From Xanthobacteraceae bacterium (GTDB lineage: Bacteria > Pseudomonadota > Alphaproteobacteria > Rhizobiales > Xanthobacteraceae), in contig JANINJ010000042.1 of the NCBI GenBank assembly GCA_024508855.1, positions 1-64,000 of the forward strand: a stretch of 64,000 bases of DNA. The letters run 5' to 3'. The position numbers were made by a program, and so were the translations under genes. Under the pieces are notes generated by a model. That model was not told where the DNA came from. It worked only from the letters and a program-made list of their open reading frames with translations, and ran no database searches. Shown one piece after another: positions 9,523 to 20,613 of the stretch. Positions within the stretch are counted from its first letter, which is position 1. Each line of letters opens with the position of its first letter.

Positions 9523-9584
9523 GATGCTTCGAGTGGTTTGCGACGGGATTTTCACCGTGCCCGTAAGCCAGCTTTCGAAAGATC

Positions 9585-10637
9585 ATGGCTGACGAGGATC
9601 ATTCACCGATCTCGGCGCAGGACGCCAAAAATTTATTCGCCGACTGCCGGACTGCTCCCGCGATCATCCTGGCGGTGTCGGGCGGCCCGGATTCGGTCGC
9701 CATGATGTGGCTGGCGGCCCGCTGGCGGCGGTCATTGAAGCGCGGGCCGCGTCTCGTTGCGATCACCGTCGACCACGGCTTGCGCAAGGAAGCCGCGCGT
9801 GAGGCGAGCGAGGTCAAAAAGCTGGCGAAGACGCTCGCGATCGAACACCAGACGCTGCGCTGGCGCGGCACCAAGCCCACGACGGGAGTGCCGGCCGCCG
9901 CGCGCGACGCACGATATCGGCTGCTGACGCGGGCCGCGCGGACCCACGGCGCCACGCACATCCTCACCGCTCACACCCGCGACGACCAGGCCGAGACCTT
10001 TCTGATGCGTCTGTCCCGGGGCAGCGGACTGGCCGGGCTGGGGGCGATGGCCCGGTTGTCGCCGCGCGATGGGTTCGTGCTGGCCCGTCCGTTGCTCGAC
10101 GTCCCCAAGGGACGGCTGCTGGCGACGCTGGACAAGGCGAAGATTGGGTTTGCCGACGATCCGACCAATCGGGATCGCAGCTTCACGCGCCCGCGCTTCA
10201 GGGCGCTGATGCCCGCACTCGCGGCGGAAGGATGCGACGCGCGCAATCTGGCGCGGCTGGCCACGCGGCTGGCGCGCGCCAACGCGTCGCTGGAGATCAT
10301 GGCGGACGGGGCCGAGCGATTTCTCGCTGCGCGGGACGGAAGCGCGGCGCCGTCGTCGGTCACGGCGGCAGATTTCGATGCGCGGGCCTTCATCGGCCTG
10401 CCGGATGAAATCCGCGTACGGCTGCTGATGCGGGCCGTGAACAGGATCGGCCACGAAGGGCCGGCAGAGTTCGGCAAGGTCGAGGTGCTTGTGGCTGCGC
10501 TCGATACCGTGGTTCGTAACGGCGCTGCATCTGGCCGGGCGAGCTTCAAACAGACCCTCGCCGGAGCGCTGGTCGCGGTGGCGAAAGGGCGGATTTCCAT
10601 CGCGCCGGCGCCGCCGCGCCGCAAGCGCCGCGGCTAA
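9585..10637 (+). CDS. tilS: TilS, tRNA(Ile)-lysidine synthetase
   Basis: ATP-dependent enzyme that converts C34 of the CAU-anticodon tRNA-Ile to lysidine so that it reads AUA. The 350-residue protein carries the PP-loop SGGPDS at residues 32-37, followed by VDHGLR and the AHTRDDQAETFLMRLSRGSG region typical of TilS. The C-terminal part is shorter than in E. coli TilS, as is common in alphaproteobacteria. Start is ATG 9585. It sits in the usual order cpoB-tilS-ftsH, with about 200 bases holding a repeat upstream. Confidence 0.95.
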   Translation: MADEDHSPISAQDAKNLFADCRTAPAIILAVSGGPDSVAMMWLAARWRRSLKRGPRLVAITVDHGLRKEAAREASEVKKLAKTLAIEHQTLRWRGTKPTTGVPAAARDARYRLLTRAARTHGATHILTAHTRDDQAETFLMRLSRGSGLAGLGAMARLSPRDGFVLARPLLDVPKGRLLATLDKAKIGFADDPTNRDRSFTRPRFRALMPALAAEGCDARNLARLATRLARANASLEIMADGAERFLAARDGSAAPSSVTAADFDARAFIGLPDEIRVRLLMRAVNRIGHEGPAEFGKVEVLVAALDTVVRNGAASGRASFKQTLAGALVAVAKGRISIAPAPPRRKRRG

Positions 10638-10849
10638 CCGCGGGCTGCGATGCGCAAAGGGATCGAAATCCCGCTTAACGGATGGCTAAAACCCTTATAA
10701 GACTGCCATGATTTAAGCCGGAATAGCAGTCAACATGCGTTAAATAGTCCCGACAGGTTCCCTTGGCAGGGGGCGGGGCGACACCTAGATTACATCCAAG
10801 CCGTCCAAGGATATCAGGTCGCGTTCCGCGCGATCACGAAGGAACCTCG

Positions 10850-12772
<1,923 letters not shown>

Positions 12773-12792
12773 GCAAGGCATCATTCAAATTC

Positions 12793-12820
12793 AAAACGCG
12801 GCAGCGATGCCGCGTTTTTT
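12793..12820 (+). terminator. Rho-independent terminator after ftsH
   Basis: AAAACGCGGC and GCCGCGTTTT form a ten-base-pair stem with a six-base loop, running into a T tract (TTTTTTATT). Confidence 0.85.
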
Positions 12821-12977
12821 ATTGCCCGTTGCTGGAGAGGGCTTTGCATAGCCCTTATGAGCCTGCGTCGCTTGACGCGAGGGCGTCCGACCCGGCACGC
12901 ATGATTTGGCGCGTTTCATCGCGCGAACCAGTGCCCACCTTGCTCGAAACGCTTGGGTTGGCCATGCGAGCCTTGTC

Positions 12978-13724
12978 ATGACTGCACCGAAACTCATCAA
13001 GGCGCCGGCCTATTGGTCGCGCGCCGCCATCGTCCCCGGCATCGTTGCGATCGGGCCGATGCTGCCGGGGACTCTGGCATTCGGCATGGCCTTCGGCGCG
13101 CTCTGCGCGCAGAAGCATTTCTCGCTGGCCGAGGTCGAAGTGATGATGGCTTTCGTCTATGGCGGGCTGTCGCAATTCGTCGCCGTGCAGTCCTGGCCGG
13201 ACCATCTCACGGTGTCGTCCATCGCTACGCTGGCACTGCTGACGCTGACGGTGAACATCCGCTTCTCGCTGATGAGCGCTTCGCTGCGGCCATGGTTCGG
13301 TACGTTGCCGCGATGGCAGGCCTATCCGCCGATGCTGCTGGTGACGGATGGCGGCTGGCTCGCGGCCACGCGCTATCGCGATCATGGCGGCGCCGACGCG
13401 TGGTTTTTTGTCGGCGGCGCGCTCGTGTTGTACCTGGTCTGGCTGGTCGCGGCGGTCCCCGGCTATCTGCTGGCGGAGCAACTGGCCGATCCGAAAAAGT
13501 ATGGCGTCGATCTGGCGATGCCGGCGTTCTATGCAGCGATGCTGGTGCCGGCCTGGAAAGGATTTCGTCCGGCGATCCCGTGGGTGATCGCGGGCGCCGT
13601 TGCTCTGGTCGTGCACTGGCTGGTGCCGGGCTGGTGGTTCATCATCGTCGGCGCGCTGTCCGGCGCAGTGAGCGCCGGCTTGATGGAGCCGCCCGCGCCA
13701 AAGCACGGTCATGCGCATGACTGA
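12978..13724 (+). CDS. azlC: AzlC-family branched-chain amino-acid exporter, large subunit
   Basis: Large subunit of an AzlCD-type exporter, which moves branched-chain or related amino acids out across the inner membrane. The 248-residue product is hydrophobic, with the family opening PGIVAIGPMLPGTLAFGMAFGAL, the repeated FVYGGLSQF signature, and TVNIRFSLMSASLRPW. I favour ATG 12978. A more distant start at 12906 would add 24 residues of no clear membrane character. It overlaps azlD by 14 bases, the normal arrangement for this pair. Confidence 0.85.
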   Translation: MTAPKLIKAPAYWSRAAIVPGIVAIGPMLPGTLAFGMAFGALCAQKHFSLAEVEVMMAFVYGGLSQFVAVQSWPDHLTVSSIATLALLTLTVNIRFSLMSASLRPWFGTLPRWQAYPPMLLVTDGGWLAATRYRDHGGADAWFFVGGALVLYLVWLVAAVPGYLLAEQLADPKKYGVDLAMPAFYAAMLVPAWKGFRPAIPWVIAGAVALVVHWLVPGWWFIIVGALSGAVSAGLMEPPAPKHGHAHD

Positions 13725-14034
13725 GATGCTGCGCTCCGATGTGATGGTTGCCTTCGCGGTGATGACCGCGGTGACGGTTCTCGCCCGGCTCGGCGGGTAC
13801 TGGCTGATGGGCTACGTCAACGTCACGCCGCGCGTGCGCCGGATGCTCGACGCACTGCCGGGGTCGATCATCGTCGCGGCGGCGTTGCCGGTCGCGGTCA
13901 ACGGTGGCCCGGTGGTGATGTTTGCAATTGTCGCTGCCATCGCCGTCACGATCATTTTCCGGAACGACTTCATCGCCGTGATTACCGGCATGGTGGTGGC
14001 CGCGCTCGCCCGCGCTGCCGGCTTCGGTATTTAG
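13711..14034 (+). CDS. azlD: AzlD-family exporter small subunit
   Basis: Small partner of AzlC. The 107-residue protein has about four hydrophobic segments and the family pattern of TRLGGYWLM-like and PGSIIVAAALP stretches. The coding region overlaps the end of azlC by 14 bases, so the two are probably translated together. The start could be ATG 13711, 13717 or 13726; I give the longest. Confidence 0.85.
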   Translation: MRMTEMLRSDVMVAFAVMTAVTVLARLGGYWLMGYVNVTPRVRRMLDALPGSIIVAAALPVAVNGGPVVMFAIVAAIAVTIIFRNDFIAVITGMVVAALARAAGFGI

Positions 14035-14277
14035 GCGCCGCGCAAGTTCGGAAGCCGCGTCTTTCGCGCTGATAGTGTCAGGCTGTGAATCGGCCTGCCA
14101 AGTCAACGAACATCGCGCAGGGAATCAAAGGCTTGCCAGAGGCTCTGAATTGTTGTTCAGTCCTTCCGGCAGCGACGGGGGACACGTCGCTGCAATCGGT
14201 TTCAAAAACCAATGAAGACGCGTGCCGCCCGAACCCGTCGTTCGGGAAATGGCACGTCAGGGAGATATCTGGCGTCG

Positions 14278-14952
14278 ATGGTCTACCGGCGGACTCAGCA
14301 AGTCGTAAAACGTTTGGCTGCGCGGCGCAGCGCAATCCTTGCAGCGGCGCGCGATGCTGCGGCCGATGGCGGCATGGGTGCCGTGCAGATCGCTCCTGTG
14401 GCGACACGCGCCAATGTGGCGGCCGGTACGGTGTACCGCTACTTCCCGTCGAAAGCGGATCTGATCTCGGAACTGATCGCCGAAGTCTCGCGCGACAAAC
14501 TCGTCGCCATCCGCCGCGCGGCAGATGCCGCGCCGGGACCGTCGTCGGCACTGGCCGCAGCCGTCACCACCGTTGCGGTACATATCGCCTCGCACCGCAA
14601 GCTGGCCTGGGGCATCCTGGCCGAGCCGGTGGACGTCGATGTCACTGCGTCGAGGATCGCGAGCCGCCGCGAGATTGCTGCGGAGATCGAATTACGCATT
14701 TCGGCGGCGGTCCGCGCCGGGCATCTGCCGGCGCAGGACACCGCACTGGCTGCCACCGCGCTATTAGGCGCGCTTCACGAGTCGCTGGTCGGACCGCTGG
14801 CGCCGGACAATCTGGAAGATCCGATCAAGTTGCGCGATGCGGTTCAAACCACCACGCTACTGGCCCTGCGAGCCGTCGGCGTGATGGATGCGCGTGCGCG
14901 CGGTCTCGTGGTGCAGGCTGTCTTGCCGGCGACGATAACCGCGCGTGCTTGA
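14278..14952 (+). CDS. TetR-family transcriptional regulator
   Basis: A DNA-binding repressor-type protein of 224 residues from ATG 14278. The N-terminus holds a TetR helix-turn-helix (about 18-65: AILAAARDAAADGG...VATRANVAAGTVYRYFPSKADLISEL). The C-terminal ligand-binding half is alpha-helical and not distinctive. An ATG at 14212 would add a 22-residue basic tail and cannot be excluded. The target is unknown. The AzlCD genes lie 240 bases upstream on the same strand and are the nearest candidates, but nothing in the sequence proves regulation. Confidence 0.85.
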   Translation: MVYRRTQQVVKRLAARRSAILAAARDAAADGGMGAVQIAPVATRANVAAGTVYRYFPSKADLISELIAEVSRDKLVAIRRAADAAPGPSSALAAAVTTVAVHIASHRKLAWGILAEPVDVDVTASRIASRREIAAEIELRISAAVRAGHLPAQDTALAATALLGALHESLVGPLAPDNLEDPIKLRDAVQTTTLLALRAVGVMDARARGLVVQAVLPATITARA

Positions 14953-14960
14953 GACAAGCG

Positions 14961-15359
14961 CTACTTGCTCTTGATCTTGCCGTCCTTGTCGAACTGGGAG
15001 ATGAACGCCCAGAGGTTGTCGACTTCCGACTCCTTGGTGATGCCGGCGAATGCCATCTTGGTCCCGGGAATCTTCGCCTTCGGACCCTTGATGTATTCCT
15101 TGAATTCCTTCTCGTTCCAGGTGATGCCGGAATTCTTGTTGGCGTCGGAATAGGAATAGCCCTCGACCGTTCCTGATTTGCGCCCGTCCAGGCCATTGAG
15201 CTCCGGGCCGACCTTGTTCTTCGCGCCTTCGCCGATGGAATGGCAGGCCATGCACTTGTTGAACGAGGTCTTGCCGGCGGCGATGTCTTGTGCGCTTGCA
15301 GCGTGAGAGGAAACCGCGAAGGCGGCAGCGATCAGGAGGCTGACGGTCAGTTTTTTCAT
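14961..15359 (-). CDS. Soluble class I cytochrome c (c2 / c550 type)
   Basis: Periplasmic electron carrier. The 132-residue precursor starts MKKLTV, has a signal peptide to about residue 23 (ASA), and binds haem at CMACH (36-40). GPELNGLDGRKSG follows, with a probable axial methionine in GTKMAFAG. The order and length match cytochrome c2/c550. I set the start at 15359; a frame extending to 15464 has no signal-peptide logic. Convergent with the TetR gene (stops eight bases apart). Partners are not indicated by neighbours. Confidence 0.9.
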   Translation of the reverse strand: MKKLTVSLLIAAAFAVSSHAASAQDIAAGKTSFNKCMACHSIGEGAKNKVGPELNGLDGRKSGTVEGYSYSDANKNSGITWNEKEFKEYIKGPKAKIPGTKMAFAGITKESEVDNLWAFISQFDKDGKIKSK

Positions 15360-15606
15360 CGGATGCTCGTGCTGGTTTTGAGTGTACCCCAAGTGTTTTT
15401 CGCACAAGCGCGGCGGCCTGCACAAGGACGCTAAAGGACTAGATGATGGTGGGCTCGCCAGCAAACCGGTGCATGTGCGAAGAGGCCGAAGCCGTTGGCC
15501 GATTGCGGCTTTGGTGGTCTACACAAAGGGTTCAAGACGTGGTTGTGTGCGCTAAAATGATAGTGGTTGGCGCGGACGCCGCCAAAACCGCAGGAGAGCC
15601 TTGCCG

Positions 15607-17100
15607 ATGACGATTATGATGCCTGCTGCGGACGAAGCAGTGCTTCAGCGCAAGGACGGTATTGTCGCTGCACTGCGTCAAATCGTGCCGGGAGAGGGCG
15701 TGATCTCCAGCGCTGCGGAGATGCTGCCCTATGAATCCGATGGCCTGACCGCCTATCGCCAGCCGCCGATGGTGGTGGTGCTTCCGGATACCACCGAGCA
15801 GGTCTCGCAGGTGCTGCGATATTGCCATGACAACGGCATCAAGGTGGTACCGCGCGGATCGGGCACGTCGCTGTCGGGAGGCGCATTGCCGCTGGCGGAT
15901 GCGGTGTTGCTGGGACTCGGCAAGTTCAAACGCATCCGCGAGATCGATTTCGAGAACCGCGCCGTGGTGACCGAGCCTGGCGTCACCAACCTCGCTATCA
16001 GTCAGGCGGTCGCGCATGCCGGGTTCTATTATGCGCCGGATCCGTCCTCGCAGATCGCCTGCTCGATCGGCGGCAATATTGCGGAGAATTCCGGCGGCGT
16101 GCATTGCCTGAAATACGGCATGACCACCAACAACGTGCTTGGCTGCGAAATCGTCCTCATCACCGGAGAAATCCTGCGGATCGGCGGCAAGACTGCCGAG
16201 AGCGCCGGCTACGACCTGATGGGAATCATCACCGGCTCCGAGGGGCTGCTCGGTGTCGTCACCGAAATCACCGTGCGGATTTTGCAGAAGCCGGAAACGG
16301 CGCGGGCCCTGATGATCGGTTTTCCCGAAGTCGAGGCCGCGGGCGAATGCGTTGCCAAGGTGATCGGCGCCGGCATCATTCCGGGCGGCATGGAGATGAT
16401 GGACAAGCCTGCGATCCACGCGGCAGAGGCCTTCGTCCATGCCGGTTATCCGCTCGACGTCGAAGCGCTGCTGATCGTCGAACTGGACGGCCCGAGCGTG
16501 GAGGTCGATGAACTGATCAAGCGCGTGGAGGCGATCGCGCTCGGCTGCGGATCGACGACGTGTCAGATTTCGACCTCGGAGCAGGAGAGGGCGCTGTTCT
16601 GGGCTGGACGCAAGGCGGCGTTTCCGGCGGTCGGGCGGATCTCGCCGGACTATCTCTGCATGGACGGCACCATTCCGCGCGGCCAGCTGCCGCTGGTGCT
16701 GAGGCGGATGCAGGAGATGTCGGCGAAGCACAATCTGCGGGTCGCCAACGTATTTCATGCCGGCGACGGCAACCTGCATCCCTTGATCCTGTACGATGCC
16801 AATCAGCCCGGCGAGATCGAGCGTGCCGAGGCCTTCGGTGCGGATATTCTCAAGTTGTGCGTGGAAGTCGGCGGCGTGCTGACCGGCGAGCACGGCGTCG
16901 GGATCGAGAAGCGCGACCTGATGCCGGAGATGTTCAGCGACATCGACCTCGCCCAGCAGCAGCGGTTGAAATGCGCGTTCGATACGCAGGGACTGCTCAA
17001 TCCGGGCAAGGTCTTCCCGACGCTGCATCGCTGCGCCGAACTGGGCAGGATGCATGTCCACGGCGGCAAGCTGGCATTCCCCGAACTCCCCCGGTTTTGA
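15607..17100 (+). CDS. glcD: GlcD, FAD-binding subunit of glycolate oxidase
   Basis: Catalytic flavin subunit that oxidises glycolate (or D-lactate) to the keto acid. The 497-residue protein has the FAD_binding_4 motif PRGSGTSLSGGALP, the SIGGNIAENSGGVHCLKYGMT segment, and the C-terminal oxidase end HAGDGNLHPLILY ... GEHGVGIEKRDLM. The start is uncertain between TTG 15601, five bases after AGGAG, and ATG 15607. It is the first gene of glcDEF and is divergent from the cytochrome c gene. Confidence 0.93.
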   Translation: MTIMMPAADEAVLQRKDGIVAALRQIVPGEGVISSAAEMLPYESDGLTAYRQPPMVVVLPDTTEQVSQVLRYCHDNGIKVVPRGSGTSLSGGALPLADAVLLGLGKFKRIREIDFENRAVVTEPGVTNLAISQAVAHAGFYYAPDPSSQIACSIGGNIAENSGGVHCLKYGMTTNNVLGCEIVLITGEILRIGGKTAESAGYDLMGIITGSEGLLGVVTEITVRILQKPETARALMIGFPEVEAAGECVAKVIGAGIIPGGMEMMDKPAIHAAEAFVHAGYPLDVEALLIVELDGPSVEVDELIKRVEAIALGCGSTTCQISTSEQERALFWAGRKAAFPAVGRISPDYLCMDGTIPRGQLPLVLRRMQEMSAKHNLRVANVFHAGDGNLHPLILYDANQPGEIERAEAFGADILKLCVEVGGVLTGEHGVGIEKRDLMPEMFSDIDLAQQQRLKCAFDTQGLLNPGKVFPTLHRCAELGRMHVHGGKLAFPELPRF

Positions 17101-17112
17101 GCAGGCGATTAC

Positions 17113-18354
17113 GTGGACATTCTCAAGGTACGTGACGCGGCGGACGTCGAGCAGGTGGTGCGCGCGGCGCTCGCCAACGAACAGCCGCTGGAAATCATCG
17201 GTCATGGCAGCAAGCGTCAGATCGGGCAGCCGACGGCGACCAACGCGGTGCTGGATCTGTCCGCGCTGAATGCGGTGACATCCTACGAGCCGAACGAACT
17301 GATCATCACGGTCGGCGCGGGCGCGCCGCTGGCCGACGTGCTGTCGCTGATCGATTCGAAGAACCAGCACTTCGCATTCGAGCCGATGAATCCGGCGGCG
17401 CTGCTCGGGTCGGGAAGCGACGCCGGAACGATCGGCGGCATGCTGGCGGCAGGGCTCGCGGGACCGCGCCGCATCAAGGATGGCGGCGCACGGGACCACC
17501 TGCTCGGAGCGCATGCGGTGTCGGGTTTCGGCGACAGCTTCAAGACCGGCGGGCGGGTGGTGAAGAACGTCACCGGCTATGACCTCTGCAAGCTTCTGTC
17601 GGGCTCATGGGGCACGCTTGCCGTGATGACCGAGGTGACGATCAAGGTGATGCCCCGGCCCGAATGCCAGCGCACGCTGGTGCTGCGCGGCCTCGACGAT
17701 ATCGAAGCGGTACGTGCGATGACGGCTGCGCTCGGCTCGCCGTTCGACGTGTCGGGCGTGGCGCATGTGCCGGCCTCGTCGCTTCGCGCGTCCGGCGGTG
17801 CGCTGGCCGCACTCGGCGCGCCGCAGACCGCGCTGACGCTGTTCCGGCTGGAAGGGATCACGGCCTCGGCCGAACATCGCGCCGTCTCGCTGACGAAGAT
17901 GCTGGCCGCGTTCGGTGCGGCGGAGACCGTGTCCGACGATTTGTCGGCACCGCTTTGGCAGGCGGTCCGCGACGTGTCGCCGCTCGCTGCGGCGGGTCGG
18001 CTCGGTGCCTGGCCGGTCTGGCGCATCGTCTGTCCGCCGGCGGCGGGCGGCAGGTTCGGTCAGGCGCTGGCGCATGAGACCGGAGGCGAGGTGCTCTACG
18101 ATTGGGGCGGCGGCCTGATCTGGGCGGCGCTGCCGCCGGCGCCCGATGCCCATGCCGCGCTGGTGCGCCAACGCGTCGAGGCGGTCGGCGGTCATGCCAC
18201 GCTGATCCGTGGCAGCGAAGCGATACGGCAGAGCATCGACGTCTTCCAGCCGCAACAGAGCGGCGTCGCGGCGCTGGCCCGGCGCGTCAAGAACAGCTTC
18301 GATCCGAAACACATTCTCAATCGCGGACGGATGATGCGCGAGGCCGCGACATGA
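17113..18354 (+). CDS. glcE: GlcE, FAD-binding subunit of glycolate oxidase
   Basis: Second flavoprotein-like subunit of glycolate oxidase. The 413-residue product starts with GTG 12 bases after glcD. It has a shorter FAD_binding_4 domain (EIIGHGSKRQIGQP, GTIGGMLAAGLAGPRR, GGRVVKNVTGYDLCKLLSGSWG) and ends in the FNPxHILNxGRM-type motif SFDPKHILNRGRM. The stop overlaps the glcF start in ATGA, indicating translational coupling. All three subunits are needed for activity in E. coli. Confidence 0.92.
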   Translation: MDILKVRDAADVEQVVRAALANEQPLEIIGHGSKRQIGQPTATNAVLDLSALNAVTSYEPNELIITVGAGAPLADVLSLIDSKNQHFAFEPMNPAALLGSGSDAGTIGGMLAAGLAGPRRIKDGGARDHLLGAHAVSGFGDSFKTGGRVVKNVTGYDLCKLLSGSWGTLAVMTEVTIKVMPRPECQRTLVLRGLDDIEAVRAMTAALGSPFDVSGVAHVPASSLRASGGALAALGAPQTALTLFRLEGITASAEHRAVSLTKMLAAFGAAETVSDDLSAPLWQAVRDVSPLAAAGRLGAWPVWRIVCPPAAGGRFGQALAHETGGEVLYDWGGGLIWAALPPAPDAHAALVRQRVEAVGGHATLIRGSEAIRQSIDVFQPQQSGVAALARRVKNSFDPKHILNRGRMMREAAT

Positions 18355-19667
18355 AGACCGAATTCAGCCTGACTCAACTCGCCGATCCCGATATTGCCGA
18401 GGCGGACAAGATCCTGCGGGCCTGCGTCCATTGCGGATTTTGCACGGCGACGTGCCCGACCTACGTGCTCCTGGGAGACGAACTCGATAGCCCGCGCGGT
18501 CGAATCTATCTCATCAAGCAGATGCTGGAGAAGGACCAGCCGCCGACGCAGGAGGTCGTGAAGCATATCGACCGCTGCCTGTCGTGCCTGGCCTGCATGA
18601 CCACCTGTCCGTCCGGGGTCAACTACATGCATCTGGTCGATCAGGCTCGGGTCAGGATCGAGCGCGACTATACCCGGCCGGCCGCCGAGCGCCTGCTGCG
18701 TACGGTGTTGGCGTGGGTGCTGCCACGGCCGGGCCTGTTCCGCATCAGCATGACGCTGGCCCGATTCGGACGGCCGTTGCTGGCCCTGTTGCCGACGGAC
18801 AAGCCGGGGGCGACGACGCCAAGCCTGTCACGCCGGCTGCGCGCCATGTTGTCGTTGGCGCCGAGCAGTCTGCCGCCTGCAGGGCCGCGCGGCGGCACGG
18901 TGTTCCCCGCGGTGGGGACGCGCCGCGCGCGCGTCGCGTTGCTGCAGGGCTGCGCGCAACAGGTGCTGGCGCCGCGCATCAACGATGCGGCGATTCGTTT
19001 TCTGACCCGCCACGGCGTCGAGGTGGTGCTGGTGGCCGACGAGCAATGCTGTGGCGCGCTGACGCACCATCTCGGCCGCGACGACGACGCGCTGGCGCGC
19101 GCCCGCGGCAACGTTACGGCATGGAACAAGGAGGCCGAAGCGCGCGGTCTCGACGCCATCCTGATGACGACTTCCGGCTGCGGCACAGTCATAAAAGACT
19201 ACGGCTACATGCTGCGCGAAGACCGTCAATACGCTGCACCGGCGGCCCGGATTTCGAAGCTCGCGATGGACGTCACCGAATACATCACCGGTCTTGAATT
19301 GCCGGCACCGGAGCGGCGAAGCGAACTCGTCGTCGCCTATCACTCGGCCTGTTCACTACAGCATGGACAGAAAATAACGCAGCTTCCGAAAGATTTGCTT
19401 TCCAAGAATGGATTCGTGGTCAAAGATATCCCGGAGAGTCATTTGTGTTGTGGCTCGGCGGGGACATACAACATCCTCCAGCCTGATATCGCGACCAAGC
19501 TGCGTGACCGGAAGGTCGCCAACATCGCGACGGTCGAGCCGGAGATGATCGCAGCGGGCAATATCGGTTGCATGGTGCAGATTGCCAGCGGCACGTCGGT
19601 CCCAGTGGCGCACACGATTGAACTTCTCGATTGGGCAACGGGCGGTCCCCGGCCAGGGTCAAGCTGA
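18351..19667 (+). CDS. glcF: GlcF, iron-sulphur subunit of glycolate oxidase
   Basis: Electron-transfer subunit of glycolate oxidase. The 438-residue protein has two 4Fe-4S ferredoxin motifs near the N-terminus, CVHCGFCTATCP and CLSCLACMTTCP. Two CCG (heterodisulfide-reductase-like) modules follow, seen as GCAQQ...EQCCGAL and HSACSLQH...HLCCGSAG. It starts at the ATG overlapping the glcE stop. No glc regulator or malate synthase gene lies in the window. Confidence 0.95.
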   Translation: MKTEFSLTQLADPDIAEADKILRACVHCGFCTATCPTYVLLGDELDSPRGRIYLIKQMLEKDQPPTQEVVKHIDRCLSCLACMTTCPSGVNYMHLVDQARVRIERDYTRPAAERLLRTVLAWVLPRPGLFRISMTLARFGRPLLALLPTDKPGATTPSLSRRLRAMLSLAPSSLPPAGPRGGTVFPAVGTRRARVALLQGCAQQVLAPRINDAAIRFLTRHGVEVVLVADEQCCGALTHHLGRDDDALARARGNVTAWNKEAEARGLDAILMTTSGCGTVIKDYGYMLREDRQYAAPAARISKLAMDVTEYITGLELPAPERRSELVVAYHSACSLQHGQKITQLPKDLLSKNGFVVKDIPESHLCCGSAGTYNILQPDIATKLRDRKVANIATVEPEMIAAGNIGCMVQIASGTSVPVAHTIELLDWATGGPRPGSS

Positions 19668-19846
19668 TCGAGCGGGCGGCCTGTGTAGAAGCGGATTGCG
19701 TGACGTGTGTTCGGCGAAGATGGATGCCGGTGTTGCAATGAGGATGTCCGCAAGTTTTCGTTCGAGAGGATGTTCTCACGGTTAAACCGGATCTGTTGAG
19801 CCGGAAACGTCTGCTGCATCAAGTCGACGGCAACAGGAGAACGGCG

Positions 19847-20239
19847 ATGGCGAAGGCCAAGAAAGCGAAGAAATCGAAAGCCAAGAGCTCCAAGAAGAAG
19901 GCTCTGAAGTCCAAGAAGTCGGCGAAGAAAACCTCGAAGAAGGCCGCCAAGAAGTCGGCCAAGAAATCAGCGAAGAAATCAGCCAAGAAGTCGGCGAAGA
20001 AAAAGTCGGCCAAGAAGGCCGGTCGCAAGGCCGCCAAGAAGGCTACGAAAAAGGCCGCCGCGAAAAAATCTGCCCCCAAGAAATCGGCGAAGAAATCGAG
20101 TGCCAGGCGCAAGCGTGCTGCACCTCCGGCCGCACCCGCTCCGGCGCCTGTCCCGGCTCCTGCTCCCGCGACAGAGGCGCCTGAGGGAAGTGAGCCCTCG
20201 GGTGGTCCGGGCGGCTTGGGCTTCGCAGCAAACAGCTGA
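19847..20239 (+). CDS. Histone H1-like lysine-rich protein
   Basis: A 130-residue protein whose first 90 residues are almost only Lys, Ala and Ser, in repeated KKSAKK / KKAAKK units. An Ala-Pro run and a short GSEPSGGPGGLGFAANS tail follow. This composition matches bacterial histone H1-like proteins (AlgP/Hc1-type), which bind DNA or other polyanions without sequence specificity. The start is ATG 19847, with AGGAGA seven bases upstream. It stands alone with its own terminator. The repetitive stretch is prone to copy-number change. A role in nucleoid compaction is inference from composition. Confidence 0.8.
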   Translation: MAKAKKAKKSKAKSSKKKALKSKKSAKKTSKKAAKKSAKKSAKKSAKKSAKKKSAKKAGRKAAKKATKKAAAKKSAPKKSAKKSSARRKRAAPPAAPAPAPVPAPAPATEAPEGSEPSGGPGGLGFAANS

Positions 20240-20264
20240 CGCGTCAGGCATTCCGAACGTCATT

Positions 20265-20301
20265 GAAAGGCCGCGACGGTTTCGTCGCGGCCTTTCTTTA
20301 T
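20265..20301 (+). terminator. Rho-independent terminator after the H1-like gene
   Basis: A 13-base-pair stem (GAAAGGCCGCGAC / GTCGCGGCCTTTC) with loop GGTTTC is followed by TTTATTT. It lies 26 bases after the stop codon. Confidence 0.9.
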
Positions 20302-20613
20302 TTCTACGCCCGCTTGAGGCCGGTGGTGATTGAGTCGCCACGGGACAGCGCGCTGACGTCGCCGGACGTCGCGACCGGAAGCGTTTTGGGCGCGGACGAA
20401 GCCGTGGCGGCTTCGCCACCCTGTGCAAACTGTTGTTTGCAAGCAACATCCGCATACCGATTTCGAGCGCGGTGACCCGGTTGCCTAAGAAGGCAGCAAC
20501 TGCTTGCCTTTGTTGCTTTCCGCTGAATGAAACCCGTCTCAGATTATCGACCACGGCAAACAAATTCGTGGCTGGCCCCGGGCATGGGCTGAATTAATCT
20601 GATGGGGATCATC
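20302..20613. other. Intergenic region before the porin gene
   Basis: About 310 bases with no supported gene. It should hold the promoter of the porin gene. I found no clear operator or RNA structure beyond the terminator at its left edge. Confidence 0.4.

Noticed and set aside
14212-14952. Operon of AzlCD with the TetR gene as its dedicated regulator
   Set aside because: A 240-base gap and no visible operator palindrome near azlC; adjacency alone is not enough.
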